From contig WHUZ01000011.1 of assembly GCA_015179045.1 (NCBI GenBank), positions 744,001 through 808,000 of the forward strand: DNA of 64,000 bases. Direction: 5' to 3'. How positions within the stretch are numbered: position 1 is the first letter of the stretch; every line of letters starts with the position of its first letter. Shown piece after piece: positions 9,967-20,997 of the stretch. Position numbers and translations under genes: made by a program. Under the pieces are notes generated by a model. It worked only from the letters and a program-made list of their open reading frames with translations. It searched no databases and was not told the origin of the DNA. The stretch is from Kalaharituber pfeilii (Eukaryota > Ascomycota > Pezizomycetes > Pezizales > Pezizaceae).

Positions 9967-12941
9967 TTAGATAAGCCAAACATTCCCTTGTTTTATTCAC
10001 TTTCAAATATTTACATTTGTCACGAGATTATACAGTTATGGGGAGATTTACGGTACGGCATTTTTAAAAGATTGCACCTTAACATTAACCCTTACGCTTT
10101 TGCTTTTTTTGTTGTGGTAGACTAGCGCGGATCTCAGAAAGAAATCGTGGTCACGGTGTGGCGAGGCTACGCGTTAAGTGCGTTCCCGCCAATCCTTGTC
10201 GATCCTAGATCGCGGGAACTACCGAGCAAGAGCTGTGAATAAGCTTTTCTGTTTTAGCCAAGCGCTTTTGGTGAGGAACGCCTAGCCTTGTGTCCAGGAA
10301 ACGCCTGTCGAATTATCAGTTATGAACTGTTTATTCTAGCAACTCGTAATCAGTTATGTGTTGCGAGTGCCTCTTTATTGCCCACTAGCCTCGCCTCTCC
10401 TGCGAAAGTGGCTAGTGAGAGAGGTGAATACATTTCGTCGTAAGTGGGATTCTGCTTTGAGACACATCCTTGCATCTGCAACTTTTTACCTCACCTGTCA
10501 CGGATGATGTATAATGACCTCAACCTTCTATGGTCTGCTGATATCATTAAAGGTTACAATAGCATGAGGGCTTTCAATCACTCCAATGCCCCTGCCAATC
10601 TGAAACCAGGAAACAAATTCCTCGCCGCTACAAGGCCTAATGATGCGTCGAGTTGATGCATATTGGTCCTTTCGGACCCAACAGACATAGAAGCTGCCCA
10701 CCGATCTATGACGTTGCCTGCATCTGACTTGCCTCAGAGAAGCAATTGCTTCTGGCATGTATCTGGAGCGAGCATGTAGATCTCACGCCAATTGCGATTG
10801 GCGATTTAACCACGGGGGAATATTTCAAGTTACGCAGCGGTGGTTGTACATGAGGGGCAGGTGCGGGAGGGGTATCGTGATCAGTAATGAAGCAACGAAG
10901 ACGGCGGAGTCAGGTTCTCGACAGCTACAACTTCACCCTCTCAATAGCTACAGCATAGGGCAGAGCAGGTTGAATTGACAGATAAAGACAGGACGCCCTC
11001 TACGTGTAGCATTGCAGAACTGACTCAATTGACAGGTATGACAGGATACTGTCGACGCCGAAGCACATGGTACGACGGACTGGGCTCACAGCCTTGATGC
11101 GGTTGTCGCGATGGCAGCAGGAGCTTGTGTATGTAGGACAGCATAGGTAGCAATATCAATATACAAGGCGCCACGGGAAATATGGCAAGGAGAGTTTTAT
11201 CAGCACCTATCTGCATCCTCTCATCCTCAGCTCCTCTAGCTCTGCCACCACCAACAGTCCCAGCTCCAAAAATTCGATTACCTGTGTCGTATGTCCACAA
11301 CCACTGGTGCCATTGGCATTGTCACTACACCGCCAAAGCCAGTATACCGACAACTGAATATCATTCGCTAGGGGAGCATAGTGCGATGCTGAACCCGGAG
11401 GTGTACAGGGACTGTAATGTTGGGGGGTAGAAAGATGGTGTCGATGAAGACTTTGAGGGTCTTTTTTTTTTTTTTTTTTTTTTAGATGGGCGGCAGGGAA
11501 GTCTCATCCACAGTTATCATATTTCCATCCCATAGCTAAGACATACTCCATCTCACTAACTGACATGGTTTTTTCCAAGCACCTCAAGATTCTTTTCTTC
11601 GTAAGATCTCGGGGTGTTTTCAATTGGATTAAAATCTGAAAGAGTTTGGAGAAAGCTTGATTTTATATTAGCTGTAGAGAACATCGACTTAGAGACCCAG
11701 ATGCCCCATAAAATTCCACATTAGAGCTCCCATTTACAGCTTCTACAATCCCATGTTGTACAACATTATAGCACATAGCTTTAGGAACATCTAGTATAGT
11801 AGAAATGGTCTTGTAGGATACATTAACGTATCGCAAGCTAAGTGTTGCAACTCTTCTTTTTGGTGTGACCTCCGCACCTACGAATATAGTAACTGCATAA
11901 CTGCCCTATTATTTTACTCACTTGCACTTTGTGCAGCTAGCAAGCATTCAATAAAAGAGGCAGAAAGCGGAAGACTAGGATGTGGATATTGCCAGAAGGT
12001 GATGACTGTGGGCGCCAGATGGGGGGCTTACAGTCTCGAACCAGACTACCGCTTAGGGGGGCTTATACTCCAGAGGTTATACTTTACAGCATTCTGAGTT
12101 GTATGCATTACATATATTTATGCATTAGTCAGCATTTGTTGAACGAGCGAGTAAAACAGCTATATCAAATTTGAGATTAACCCCTAGTCCCGTAACCAGA
12201 CTAATTAACCCCTTCACTACCCGGCCATGGAAGCCTTACGTTCCAATTACCCGTGCTTGCACCTACTTACTCATCGCACCCTGCTTACTCATCGTCCACC
12301 AGGCGCGGCTTTGTTCTACCACAGTTCCGTGTAAGCAACTAAAGCTCCTTCGCAAACTCGTTATTCAAGTCAAAAACACTTATAACTGGACTTGACTTGG
12401 GTAAACTACGCATCCAGAAAGAAAGTGCAGCCGAAAATCCCTTCCTCTCTTCGCCTTTCTTCCTTCCAGCCGCTTGAATTGTATCATTACACCTCAGCAA
12501 ATTTCCAGGTGTCACCATTACTCGTGGTGGATAGGATTGGGCCAAGAGGTATCAAGTTCACGAATTTTAGATCATTTACTTCAGCGGCCAACAAGCAACG
12601 TTATTTAGCAGTCTCGGTCGGGAAGGAAGCTGAAGGTCGAAGTCGGTCGCAGTTTTAGAATTCCACAATATCAGATTAAAACTTCAAGATTTGCAGATTA
12701 GAGACTATAGATACATCCATTCGCTTACTTAACCATCGTTCGCCTCATCACTTGTCGCTCATCGTTCATCTCCCGTTGCCCACGCTCCGTCACCCTTTTT
12801 GCATCACCGCCTCATCGCTAGAAATCACGAAAACCAGGGTAGCAAACCTCGGTGGCTCGAGCTTTCGTGTCATCCGGCTGTTTGGAAGGAAACGAATAGA
12901 TAGAATTAGAGGAAAACAGGAGAAAGCAACACCAACAAACT
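9967..12941. other. Gene-free stretch
   Basis: No credible gene is visible; open frames are short and mutually overlapping. The stretch holds a 22-nt T tract (11462-11483) and, near 10388-10420, a small inverted pair cactagcc/ggctagtg. The last few hundred bases are presumably the TFIIS promoter and leader. Confidence 0.45.
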
Positions 12942-14441
12942 ATGAACGCCGCCGAAATCAAAACCCGCATCGCGGACCTCGAGAAGGCGACAAAGGATAA
13001 CTTGCCCGCAGAGACATTTTTGGAGATCCTGAATTCGCTGCAGAAGGAGGTAAAGATTACGGAAAAGTTGTTGAGGGTGAGTGTGTAGGAGTCCTGTTCT
13101 CCAGCACTTGATTATTTCATCTCTACCCGTTTTATTTCATGCGTTTTTGTGAGTTTTAGAACTTCCTTGGATGGGTCACAGTTTGGAGATGGTGCTTGAT
13201 GGGGATTTAAAAACTTAGATCGTGGGGGTTCGGGGGGTGCCTGTGTCGTGTGCTCAGTTTACATTTCGTTCGTCCCGTTTCCATTGCTTTCTTTGTGCAT
13301 GCGTTTTGTAAATGCAGTTGCACCATTTCAATGAGACACAACCTCTCATCCCGCGCAAAACACAAGTCATTTAACAATTCCTCTCTTACTATAACAGGAA
13401 ACCCGCGTCGGTATCGCTGTCAACAAGCTCCGTACCCACCAAAACAAGACTGTCTCCGAGCTCGCCAAAGACATTGTTAACCGATGGAAATCTGAGGTCA
13501 AGACCACCGCCAAACCCAAGTCTGCCGGCACCATCACCAATGGCAGTACTTCAGATGCACAAAAGAAGGCTCCGAGTCCGACAATAGCGTCAAAGAATTC
13601 TAGTGCGCAGTCACAGGACATGAGGAAGAGTGTAAGTTCTCAGGGAGGAGCAGGACCGAAAGCGGGAGGGGTGAGGACGAAGGAGTCGGATGGGGTAAGT
13701 TGGAAGGGATTGGGAGATACAGTGAGGGACAACTGTGTGGGGATGATTTATGACGGGCTATGCTTTGAGTCGGATGCTGGTATGTTGATGTTCCTCCTTG
13801 CACCTCTACATATCCCAACTTCGCCTACCCATCATCGATGGCTAGATGCTTCCTGACATACATCAATTTCCCGCTAATCATTCCTCCCTCCCTCTTTCCA
13901 TTTTCTTCCACCAATCAAGACTGCAAACAAATCCTCGACCGTGCCCGCGCCGTCGAGAGAGCCGTCTTCTCCGTCTCCAACCGCACCGACAACACTTACA
14001 AAGCCAAAATCCGTTCTCTCTACTTGAACCTCAAGGATAAGAAGAACCCTAACCTCCGCCGGCGCGTGATTACCGGTGAAATCTCGCCGGAGCGAATCAG
14101 CACCATGACCAGCCAAGAGATGGCGTCAGAGGAGCGGAGGGCCGAGGACCAGAGGCTGGAGGAGGAGAACATGAGGGAGGCCATGAAACCGACGGCGGTC
14201 AGGAGCACGACGGACCAGTTCCCGTGTGGCAAGTGTGGCAAGAGGAAGGTTGCGTATTCGCAGGCGCAGACGAGGAGCGCGGATGAACCGATGACGACGT
14301 TTTGTGAGTGTGTAAGTGATCTTGATGCACCCCTTTATTGCCATCCCTCTTCCCGTCCTAACTTGCGAAATCAATGTTCAAATCCGGAACTGACTCACCA
14401 AATTTTAGCAAGTATGCGGTCACCGGTGGAAGTTTTCATGA
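12942..14441 (+). CDS. DST1: Transcription elongation factor TFIIS
   Basis: TFIIS rescues backtracked RNA polymerase II by stimulating its cleavage of the nascent transcript. Exons 12942-13076, 13398-13779, 13920-14311 and 14409-14441 join in frame into 313 aa, the usual length. Residues 1 to about 75 form the LW/TFIIS N-terminal domain (EILNSLQKEVKITEKLLRET, then VGIAVNKLRTHQNKTV). A Ser/Lys/Ala linker follows. The central polymerase-binding domain includes YKAKIRSLYLNLKDKKNPNL and RRRVITGEISPERISTMTSQ. The C-terminal zinc ribbon has CGKCGKRKVAYSQAQTRSADEP, with R-S-A-D-E-P carrying the catalytic Asp-Glu pair, and ends CECQVCGHRWKFS. The final exon is only 33 nt and supplies the last Cys of the ribbon. 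The first intron is long for this window (321 nt). Confidence 0.95.
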
Positions 14442-15300
14442 CAAACTAATATTCCCCCCCTTCCTTATCTTGGCTTTTTTTTTTTTTTTTTTTTTTTTCC
14501 CTTCCTCTCCTCCTCTCTTTGCTCCTTTGTATGTATCGCAATATCGGACGGATCAAGCATATTCAAATGTCCATTACATCCAATACAAACCTATATCTAT
14601 CTCCCCCCACGAAATAACAAGAACAAGAAAAAACCTTTTTTTTTTCTTTCAAATTCCATTAGGCTAGGCTATGCGATGGATACTGGTAGCACGGTAGGTA
14701 GTGGGTGAATGGTAATAAAAAAAAAGAACGCTCATATTCTACCTACCTGCCTAGGTTTATTATTATTATTATTATTATTATTATTTTCCTTATCTTCACT
14801 TTACTTTTGTATTTAATGTACCATATATATCATTTTCTTTTCCCGCTTTCCCTGCGTTTCTCTTGATTTTTTTTTTTATGATTCGTGATAATTCGTATAT
14901 ATAACCCATCGAATAAGCAAAAACAGATTCTGGGGATCTTTTTTTTTTTTTTTTTTTTTCTCAGCCAGTGTTTTAACTTCCTACCATGTCCATGTCCACT
15001 AGGGAGGGTGACATCTCACTACCGCGAGGGTTTTGGGGTCAGACGCTTATCATATGCTACAACCTATGGTCCCTCGAGCTACAGACCACTGACATAACAG
15101 TGCATACCTAGGGGTCTCTACCAAGGCCTGATTGTCCTAACTCTTTTTGTACAGGTAGACAAGAATCTTAGACTGTAGTTGAGTAGTTGAGACTTCCTTT
15201 ATAGGTAACTCTAAATGGGGGTATAGAACCCGAGACAGTCTTCTTGACACACTTCTTCCCCCACACATACAAGTACCTACTCCTGCTCCCTGTCTCGAGC
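14442..15300. other. TFIIS 3' flank with T tracts and a TTA microsatellite
   Basis: There is no gene. A run of 24 T lies at 14475-14498, 34 nt past the TFIIS stop, and a run of 21 T at 14939-14959. A perfect TTA/TAT trinucleotide repeat spans about 14756-14785. Confidence 0.7.
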
Positions 15301-15671
15301 ATGACTACCGGTTCGAGATTGCCTACTCTCAACAAGGATTTCATGATGTGGAATGAAGAAGAGGTGGTAAAATTCCTTCAAGCCAACAAAGAGAAATATC
15401 ACCTCAGGGATAATGTCATTAATACCCTCTATGGATATGGTGTCGCTGGCATAAGTTTCCTTAGGCTGACAAAAGAAGTACTTCTTGGACCATCAAGCCA
15501 TTACAATTTGGGACAAGGGCCAGCAGAGATTATCATGGCCCTTATCGAGAAATTGTGCAGGGTAAAAAAAAAATTTGGGAATGAGATGAGCTTCCAATTC
15601 ATCTTCACGTATGGCAGAGCATCAAGACAGTCGTGATTAGAGTACAGTACCTTCTGAGGAAATGTCCTTAG
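15301..15671 (+). CDS. Small SAM-like domain protein or 5' part of a larger broken gene
   Basis: The first exon (15301-15561) encodes a compact all-helical domain. It carries W-x-EEEVVKFLQANKEKYHL, then VAGISFLRLTKEVLL and GQGPAEIIMALIEKL, the spacing typical of a sterile-alpha-motif (SAM) fold with a GPA-type last helix. A probable intron with donor GTAAAA leads to a short exon (15618-15671) ending in TAG. Read without splicing the frame stops at 15636. Nuclease-like coding sequence follows 1 kb downstream in the same direction, so this may be the N-terminal header of one larger gene that is now broken. Function unknown; SAM domains usually mediate protein interactions. Confidence 0.5.
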
Positions 15672-16109
15672 GCCTTCCTCGCAAGCGAGTTAGACTCAAG
15701 TTCAACTTCCCCGACAGAATTAAGGATTCCGACGTGAGCTTTGAGTGGCAAAATCTGCGCGATAAAACACAAGTTACTTTGACTGAAGCTTCGGACAACA
15801 CTTTTCTTCGAGACACTTCTGCCTTGGGACAAATGAAGCTGATCATGCCCAGGAGCAAACTCAGCTTGCTGAGATGATAACAAGCTGTACAAGGCCCTTC
15901 TTTCCCGATTAGGAGAAATGCCAAGTCTCCACCACGGTCCATCTAGACAAACAGTTGCGCTGCGCCATAGAGATCTAGCATACATTGTCACTTATATACC
16001 CAGCATAGCAGCTCGACAGTTTCCACAAGTTATCATGATAGTATGATGGCATGGGTACACATACACTCGCGTGGCGCGCCGCGGATGCTAACTTCCGGTG
16101 GATGACAGC

Positions 16110-16365
16110 ATTGCAGCATGGCAGCTCTTTTTTTTAATATTACTCGCAAACCGTCCTGGCGGCTATGACGAGACCTGGCAGCTCGACATCTCGACAACTC
16201 AATAGCATGGCAGCATGGAGGCTTGACATTTTCGACAGCGACAGCTCAACAGCTCGATAGCATGACAGCGTCACAGCTTGACAGCTAGACAGCTCCCCAG
16301 CATGGCACCATGGCAACATGACAGCTTAACAGCTCGGCAGCTCGATAGCTCGGCAGCTCGCAGTA
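16110..16365. repeat. Degenerate short-unit satellite (CAGCTCGACAGC-like)
   Basis: About 250 nt consist of imperfect repeats built on words such as gacagctcgacagctcgata and gcatggcagcatgg. CAGCTCG and ATAGCATGGCAGC recur many times with irregular spacing. The unit length is unclear because the copies have diverged. The block separates the SAM-like exon from the nuclease-like pseudogene. Confidence 0.75.
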
Positions 16366-16663
16366 GTGTCATTGTATACTGTGCCTGCGTCTGGACGTGA
16401 AATGAACTTTGCTGACGAAGACTATTCAGCAGCAGCATAGAGCAGAATCTTACAGCAGCAGCCTGTGGCACAAAAATATGGCAGCAAATTGCGGCAGTAT
16501 ATGGTACAAAACGGAAGTATGTTTCACTGTACAACAAGATCACATGGAAGTACATTCACCTTATGGTATAACCACTCGGCTCTAAGGCCCTCTGGCCTTG
16601 AGAGAGGGAAACATCAAATGCGACTGAGTTCAATCCGACACGAGGCGTAACTAGCTATACTAA

Positions 16664-17476
16664 CGACAAGTGGCCGCGATTCCTGCATTAACAAAGCAGA
16701 GGGCATTTTCCAGCCGGTCTTGGAATGAATTCAAAGCACAATTTCGTTCAGTGGCGAATTCCTATGCAGACCTCCCCAGATCCAAACTGCTTCCAGCAGA
16801 TGTAAATGGGGATGAAATTTAACTGCTGATTGATGCCACTGTCCAAAATAGCATCACGATAACTGATGTTTATCCAGATGCAATGACTGGAACTGAAGGC
16901 AACCGTTTGTTGCTAGTCAATGAAAAACTGACGAAAGCAACTTCCATGTATCTTCGAGAATTCAACATTAGACTGCAAAAGCATTTCTTTGGAAATCTGG
17001 GCAATGGTCCAGTGAATCATGCTTTCGAACATAAAGGTGCCACCATGATGGCTATTGAAGTTAAGCGGGAAGACTTTGATCAAGGGGCGGCACAATGTGG
17101 GATTTAGTTGGATCGGCAGGTAAGGACTCAGGGCCTCATCAAGGTAGATAGGAAGCAGAAGAACTCACACTACGAGGCAGGCAAGGGGAATACGAAGTTG
17201 GAGCATGAAGGGGATGCACACTACGCACCACAGTGACTGTACGGTACTGTGACAACTGGGGAGAAATGGGTGTTTATTTCCCTTCAGGGCACCAGTGTGC
17301 ATATCGTTGGCCATAGGCCATCACCGTATCTTTGCATATCTTCATATAAACCCAATGAGGAGATAAAGTTACGAGAGGAGATGAAAACTCTGTTTGGTTA
17401 TATCCTTGCGGTATATCAAGCAGTTGAGGAGGACACTAGGAAGGAGAAAGGTGGAACAAGCAAGCTCAAGCAATGA
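16664..17476 (+). pseudogene. Broken PD-(D/E)XK-like nuclease gene, possibly of a Crinkler-like effector family
   Basis: One reading frame stays protein-like for over 800 nt but carries three in-frame stops: TAA at 16820, TAG at 17105 and TGA at 17234. The segments on either side stay in the same frame, so this is one decayed gene. Visible segments include SFKRSWNEF-like text near 16720 (SRSWNEFKAQFRSVANSY), then RLLLVNEKLTKATSMYLREF, GNLGNGPVNHAFEHKG, the core MMAIEVKREDFDQGAAQC, and after the stops TVTTGEKWVFISLQGTSV. The E-V-K within a strand-like hydrophobic run (Glu codon at 17057) fits the ExK half of a PD-(D/E)XK nuclease site; the upstream acidic residue is not clear. Family assignment comes from recall of similar fungal proteins and is tentative. 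The 5' end is undefined. Confidence 0.5.
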
Positions 17477-17829
17477 TAGTCCGAAAGTGTAGTGACCCAC
17501 CGCGACCCTGCTTCTATAAGGCCTCACTATCCTCTCGACACGTACTCCTAGAGTCTCGATTAACTAGAAAAACGGCTCTTTTTTGTTTTCTCTTTTTTCT
17601 TTCCTTCGCTTTTTTTTTTTTTTTTTTTTTTTTTTCCCCAATAAATAATAAACTCATCCATTGCTAAATATATATATATATTCATCATAGCAATCCACCC
17701 ATTGCCCCGCGCGCCGTAGTTAGCAAAATTCAAATTTCCAAGCAAACAAACGTCCCCTCCCTCTGTAAAACAGACAAAAGGTTCAACACAAGTAGGCTGC
17801 CTAATGAACATACACAAGAACCCCAACAC

Positions 17830-17867
<38 letters not shown>

Positions 17868-18048
17868 AGGGGGGGGGGTTTAAAAGAACTAAAAGCAAAT
17901 CAATTCGAGTCATAACGTTCATTGCCATCTCAAAACCCGGCAAAGTTTTATATAGAAAAGCTGCAGCTGAAAGGAGAAAGAAGCAAGCGACATTCCCTTA
18001 ACAATACTCAAAACCTCACTTCGGTAATGTCCCACATATCTCAAAAAC

Positions 18049-18085
<37 letters not shown>

Positions 18086-18101
18086 CCCATTACCCTCAAC
18101 T
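17477..18101. other. Convergent flank with three long T/A tracts
   Basis: No gene. A run of 26 T lies at 17610-17635, 29 A at 17837-17865 and 29 A at 18054-18082. The last ends 19 nt from the stop of the IQ-motif gene and reads as T on that gene's sense strand. Confidence 0.75.
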
Positions 18102-20997
18102 TCAACTCTTCTCACTATCCACCTTTTCATTCATCTTGCTTCCCGCCTCAATCTCTCCACCATCGAGATTCGCCGCTGCCTTTTCATCTCCCTTCTCCTC
18201 CCCATCTCCACTTTTTCCCCCCCTGCAATACCTACAATTCTTCCCACCACCATTCCTAGATCCTCTCCTTTCCCTCTCCCTCCCTCTCCCCACCGTCCCC
18301 TCTGTCCCCTCATCATCCCCATCCGCATCTCCATCCTCACATGCCACTCTCGGCATCCCAATAGTCTTATCCATCCTCAACATCTTCATGAACTTCAACG
18401 CCGCAATATTCTCGTCCCTTCGAGCTTCCTCTTCATCTGCTTCGTGTTCTTTATCACGTTGTTGTTGGTCGAGGTCGCTGGCACTCTGTGGTTGATGATC
18501 TGGGGCGGTGATGGTATCTAACTGTGTAGATGTGGAAGTGCCGGGAGTAGCGTTACTGGCAGAAGACTCCTTCCTCGCTTTCCGCTTCTCGCTCCACTCG
18601 TGTACTTTCTTTGATATGGAGCCGTCGCCGAGGTGAGGATGGTGCTGTCCTTCCCCGCAATGATGTCTTATATGGAAAAGATCATGCAAATGATGATGAT
18701 GTTCGCCATGGTGATCGTCGCCCGAACGATCACCAGGACTATTTATCCCCGCCGCGACATCAATCCTCTGTCGCTCCATCTTCTCCTTCTCTATCCTCCT
18801 CTTCCTCCCCTCTCCTCTTGTCTTCTTCTCCAGCATCCCTTTTTTGACCTTAAATTTCTTCTTCTGCTTTCTGAATTTAGAGTACGCCTCCAACCCCATC
18901 AACACAAGATAACTCTTCGACACCGTCACCCCCTTCATATCCACCCCCGCTTCCTGTAACGCCTTCAGGAACTTCCTAAAATTCGATGCCGGTGGCCTAT
19001 AGTGACCCGACAACGGACTCAGGGACTTGAGTTTCCCATCCCGAATCCTAATAAGTCCCGCAGCACTTACGCGGGCACCATGGAGGAAAGAACTGTGTTG
19101 GAACGCACCGCTCTGTTTGATGCCGACGTACAGACGGAAGCTTGTGTCAGCCACGAAAATCCAGGTGTTCTTCTTGGTAGTTTTGCGAAGGAGACGGTTG
19201 AGAATGTACGTGGGGGAGATGTGGAAGACTTTTTTGGCCTTGGAGTGTGCATCAGTGGATGGAACATATCGATTTCCTTCAACTGAGTCAGTCGATGAAG
19301 ATGAACTCGATGAGCTTGACGAGCTTGACGATGGCGAGGACGTCGACGATGTCGATGGACTTCGAGACAGGGTATTTTCAGGCTCATCCCCTCCTTTCCC
19401 TGCCTCAAATGCGGCCTTGGTACCCTATGTCCATGATGCTTATGTTGATGGTGATGCTCTTCTCCTAGCCCTTCCTGCCCCGGATCCAGCGGCACGACTC
19501 CATGCTTACTATTCCTGTACTTCTCGCTCGTATCTATCCTCTCTCCATTTTTCGCCCAGCAAAGCCTTCCTTCATCATCAATCTTGACCAAATAGGCTTG
19601 GCGCTCCTCACGCGAAAGGTAGCGGACACATTCGCGGTCGAGCTGTTCGCGAGGACAGCTGGAAAGGTTGACGTTGCGGCCTTCACCTAAGTCAAGCCTG
19701 AGCAAATAACGTTAGCAAAATGTAGATCCGCGGGTCTAAGTGGAGATATACCAGTAGAAGAAGTTCTCATGCGTATCTTGTGCTTGCCAGTAGTCATGAT
19801 ATACCTTTAAGTTAGCTCCGTACCGATGCTGTTTTACCAAGCCCCATTGGTCAGTAAATTCACAAATACATTTTGTTCTTTGACGTCACGTGACTTCTCC
19901 TTCAGGCTACTCACCTTCACTGCACCCGCACCCGCACCCATTAGCAATCATGAACAATTCAAAACCGGTAAGAGGGATTGAGCATAAAACTCACAATCCA
20001 CCAACTCTAAAAAATACAGAATATCCATCGCCTTCGCATTTTCTATCCTTTCCATCCTCTTCGCCTTCAATCTCTCCTTTCTCCTCCTCTTCTCTTCCTT
20101 CGGATCCACCTTCTCTCCCCCTGTTCCTCCACTAGCACCGACAGCACTACTCCTCCTCTTTCTCCAACTCCGAATCCTCCCTTCTGTAGCCGTAGTTTCT
20201 GCACGCGAACTTCCGTCCCCGCTGTAACCTGCCTCGAGATGATCTACTGTGCGCCTACGCCTGCGCCTCTTACTCGAGGAGGTACTGCTGTTGCAACTAC
20301 TGCTAGAGCTACTCGAGGTAGTACTCGAGTCCGACTCCGATTCCGGATCATCCTGCTGGATCAATTTCGCAATATAGCTCGCCCTCGTCCACCTATCCCT
20401 CGATGCCGGCGACAGGCTTCTCCCCCTCTCCGCAGCGCCCTGTCCTGGCGGTGTCCTTAACCCTATCACCTCTTCCTGCATCCTTCGCTCCTCCCCCTCC
20501 TCATTCGGCTTCACAACCGGCGTCGGCGGCGTCACGTTTACGGTCGCATGCAACAACTGCCTTTCCCTCTCATCTCTCGACATGGGCTTATTCCTCGTCC
20601 TGTACATCGCCTCGCTCAGTGCATCGGTCCAGCGCTCATCAGCGGTGAGGCGGAGGCCGCGAAGGTGCCGGCGGGCCCGGTGGCCGCGGTAAATCCTTTG
20701 GATAGAGACGGCAGCGTCGTGCTCAGCTCGAGTGGTGTGACGGGGAAATGGAGTATAACTTTGGTGTGTGGAGATGCTAGATTGGGTCTCTTTCTCTTTT
20801 CCTCCGCCTTCACCTTGTGTTGCGTCTATGGGCTTGGATTCTTCAGCTTTGGTTTCTCTGTCCTCATGAAGCTTATCCTCCTCCCGTTGCTTTTCTCGCT
20901 TCTCCTGGATAGTATTCTTGTCTCCTCCATCTCCAGTAGCAGCCCCCACATCTCCGGCTGTTACATTCATAGCTTCCAACTTGGTTGTTAGAACCAT
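18102..20997 (-). CDS. Fungal IQ calmodulin-binding motif protein
   Basis: This is a conserved fungal family of unknown biochemical role with an IQ motif for calmodulin or myosin-light-chain-like partners. Exon 1 (19995-20997) holds the IQ motif AAVSIQRIYRGHRARRHLR and ends FLELVD. A 5-nt exon (19915-19919, TGAAG on the coding strand) adds the residues that complete DLKHRYG. Exon 3 is 19752-19828 (KVYHDYWQAQDTHENFFYW). The rest, 18102-19697, carries VNLSSCPREQLDRECVRYLS, YLVKIDDEGRLCWAKNG, WIFVADTSFRLYVGIKQSG, SLSPLSGHYRPPASNF and a charged tail with His-rich and acidic repeats. Near 19419-19425 the frame shifts by one. Either one G is missing from the run in the reads, giving 893 aa, or a weak-donor intron of about 76 nt ends at CATAG. 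A T tract follows the stop. Confidence 0.8.

Noticed and set aside
10388..10420. Small inverted repeat as a transposon end or terminator
   Set aside because: Only an 8-nt match; no transposase remnant or target duplication is visible.
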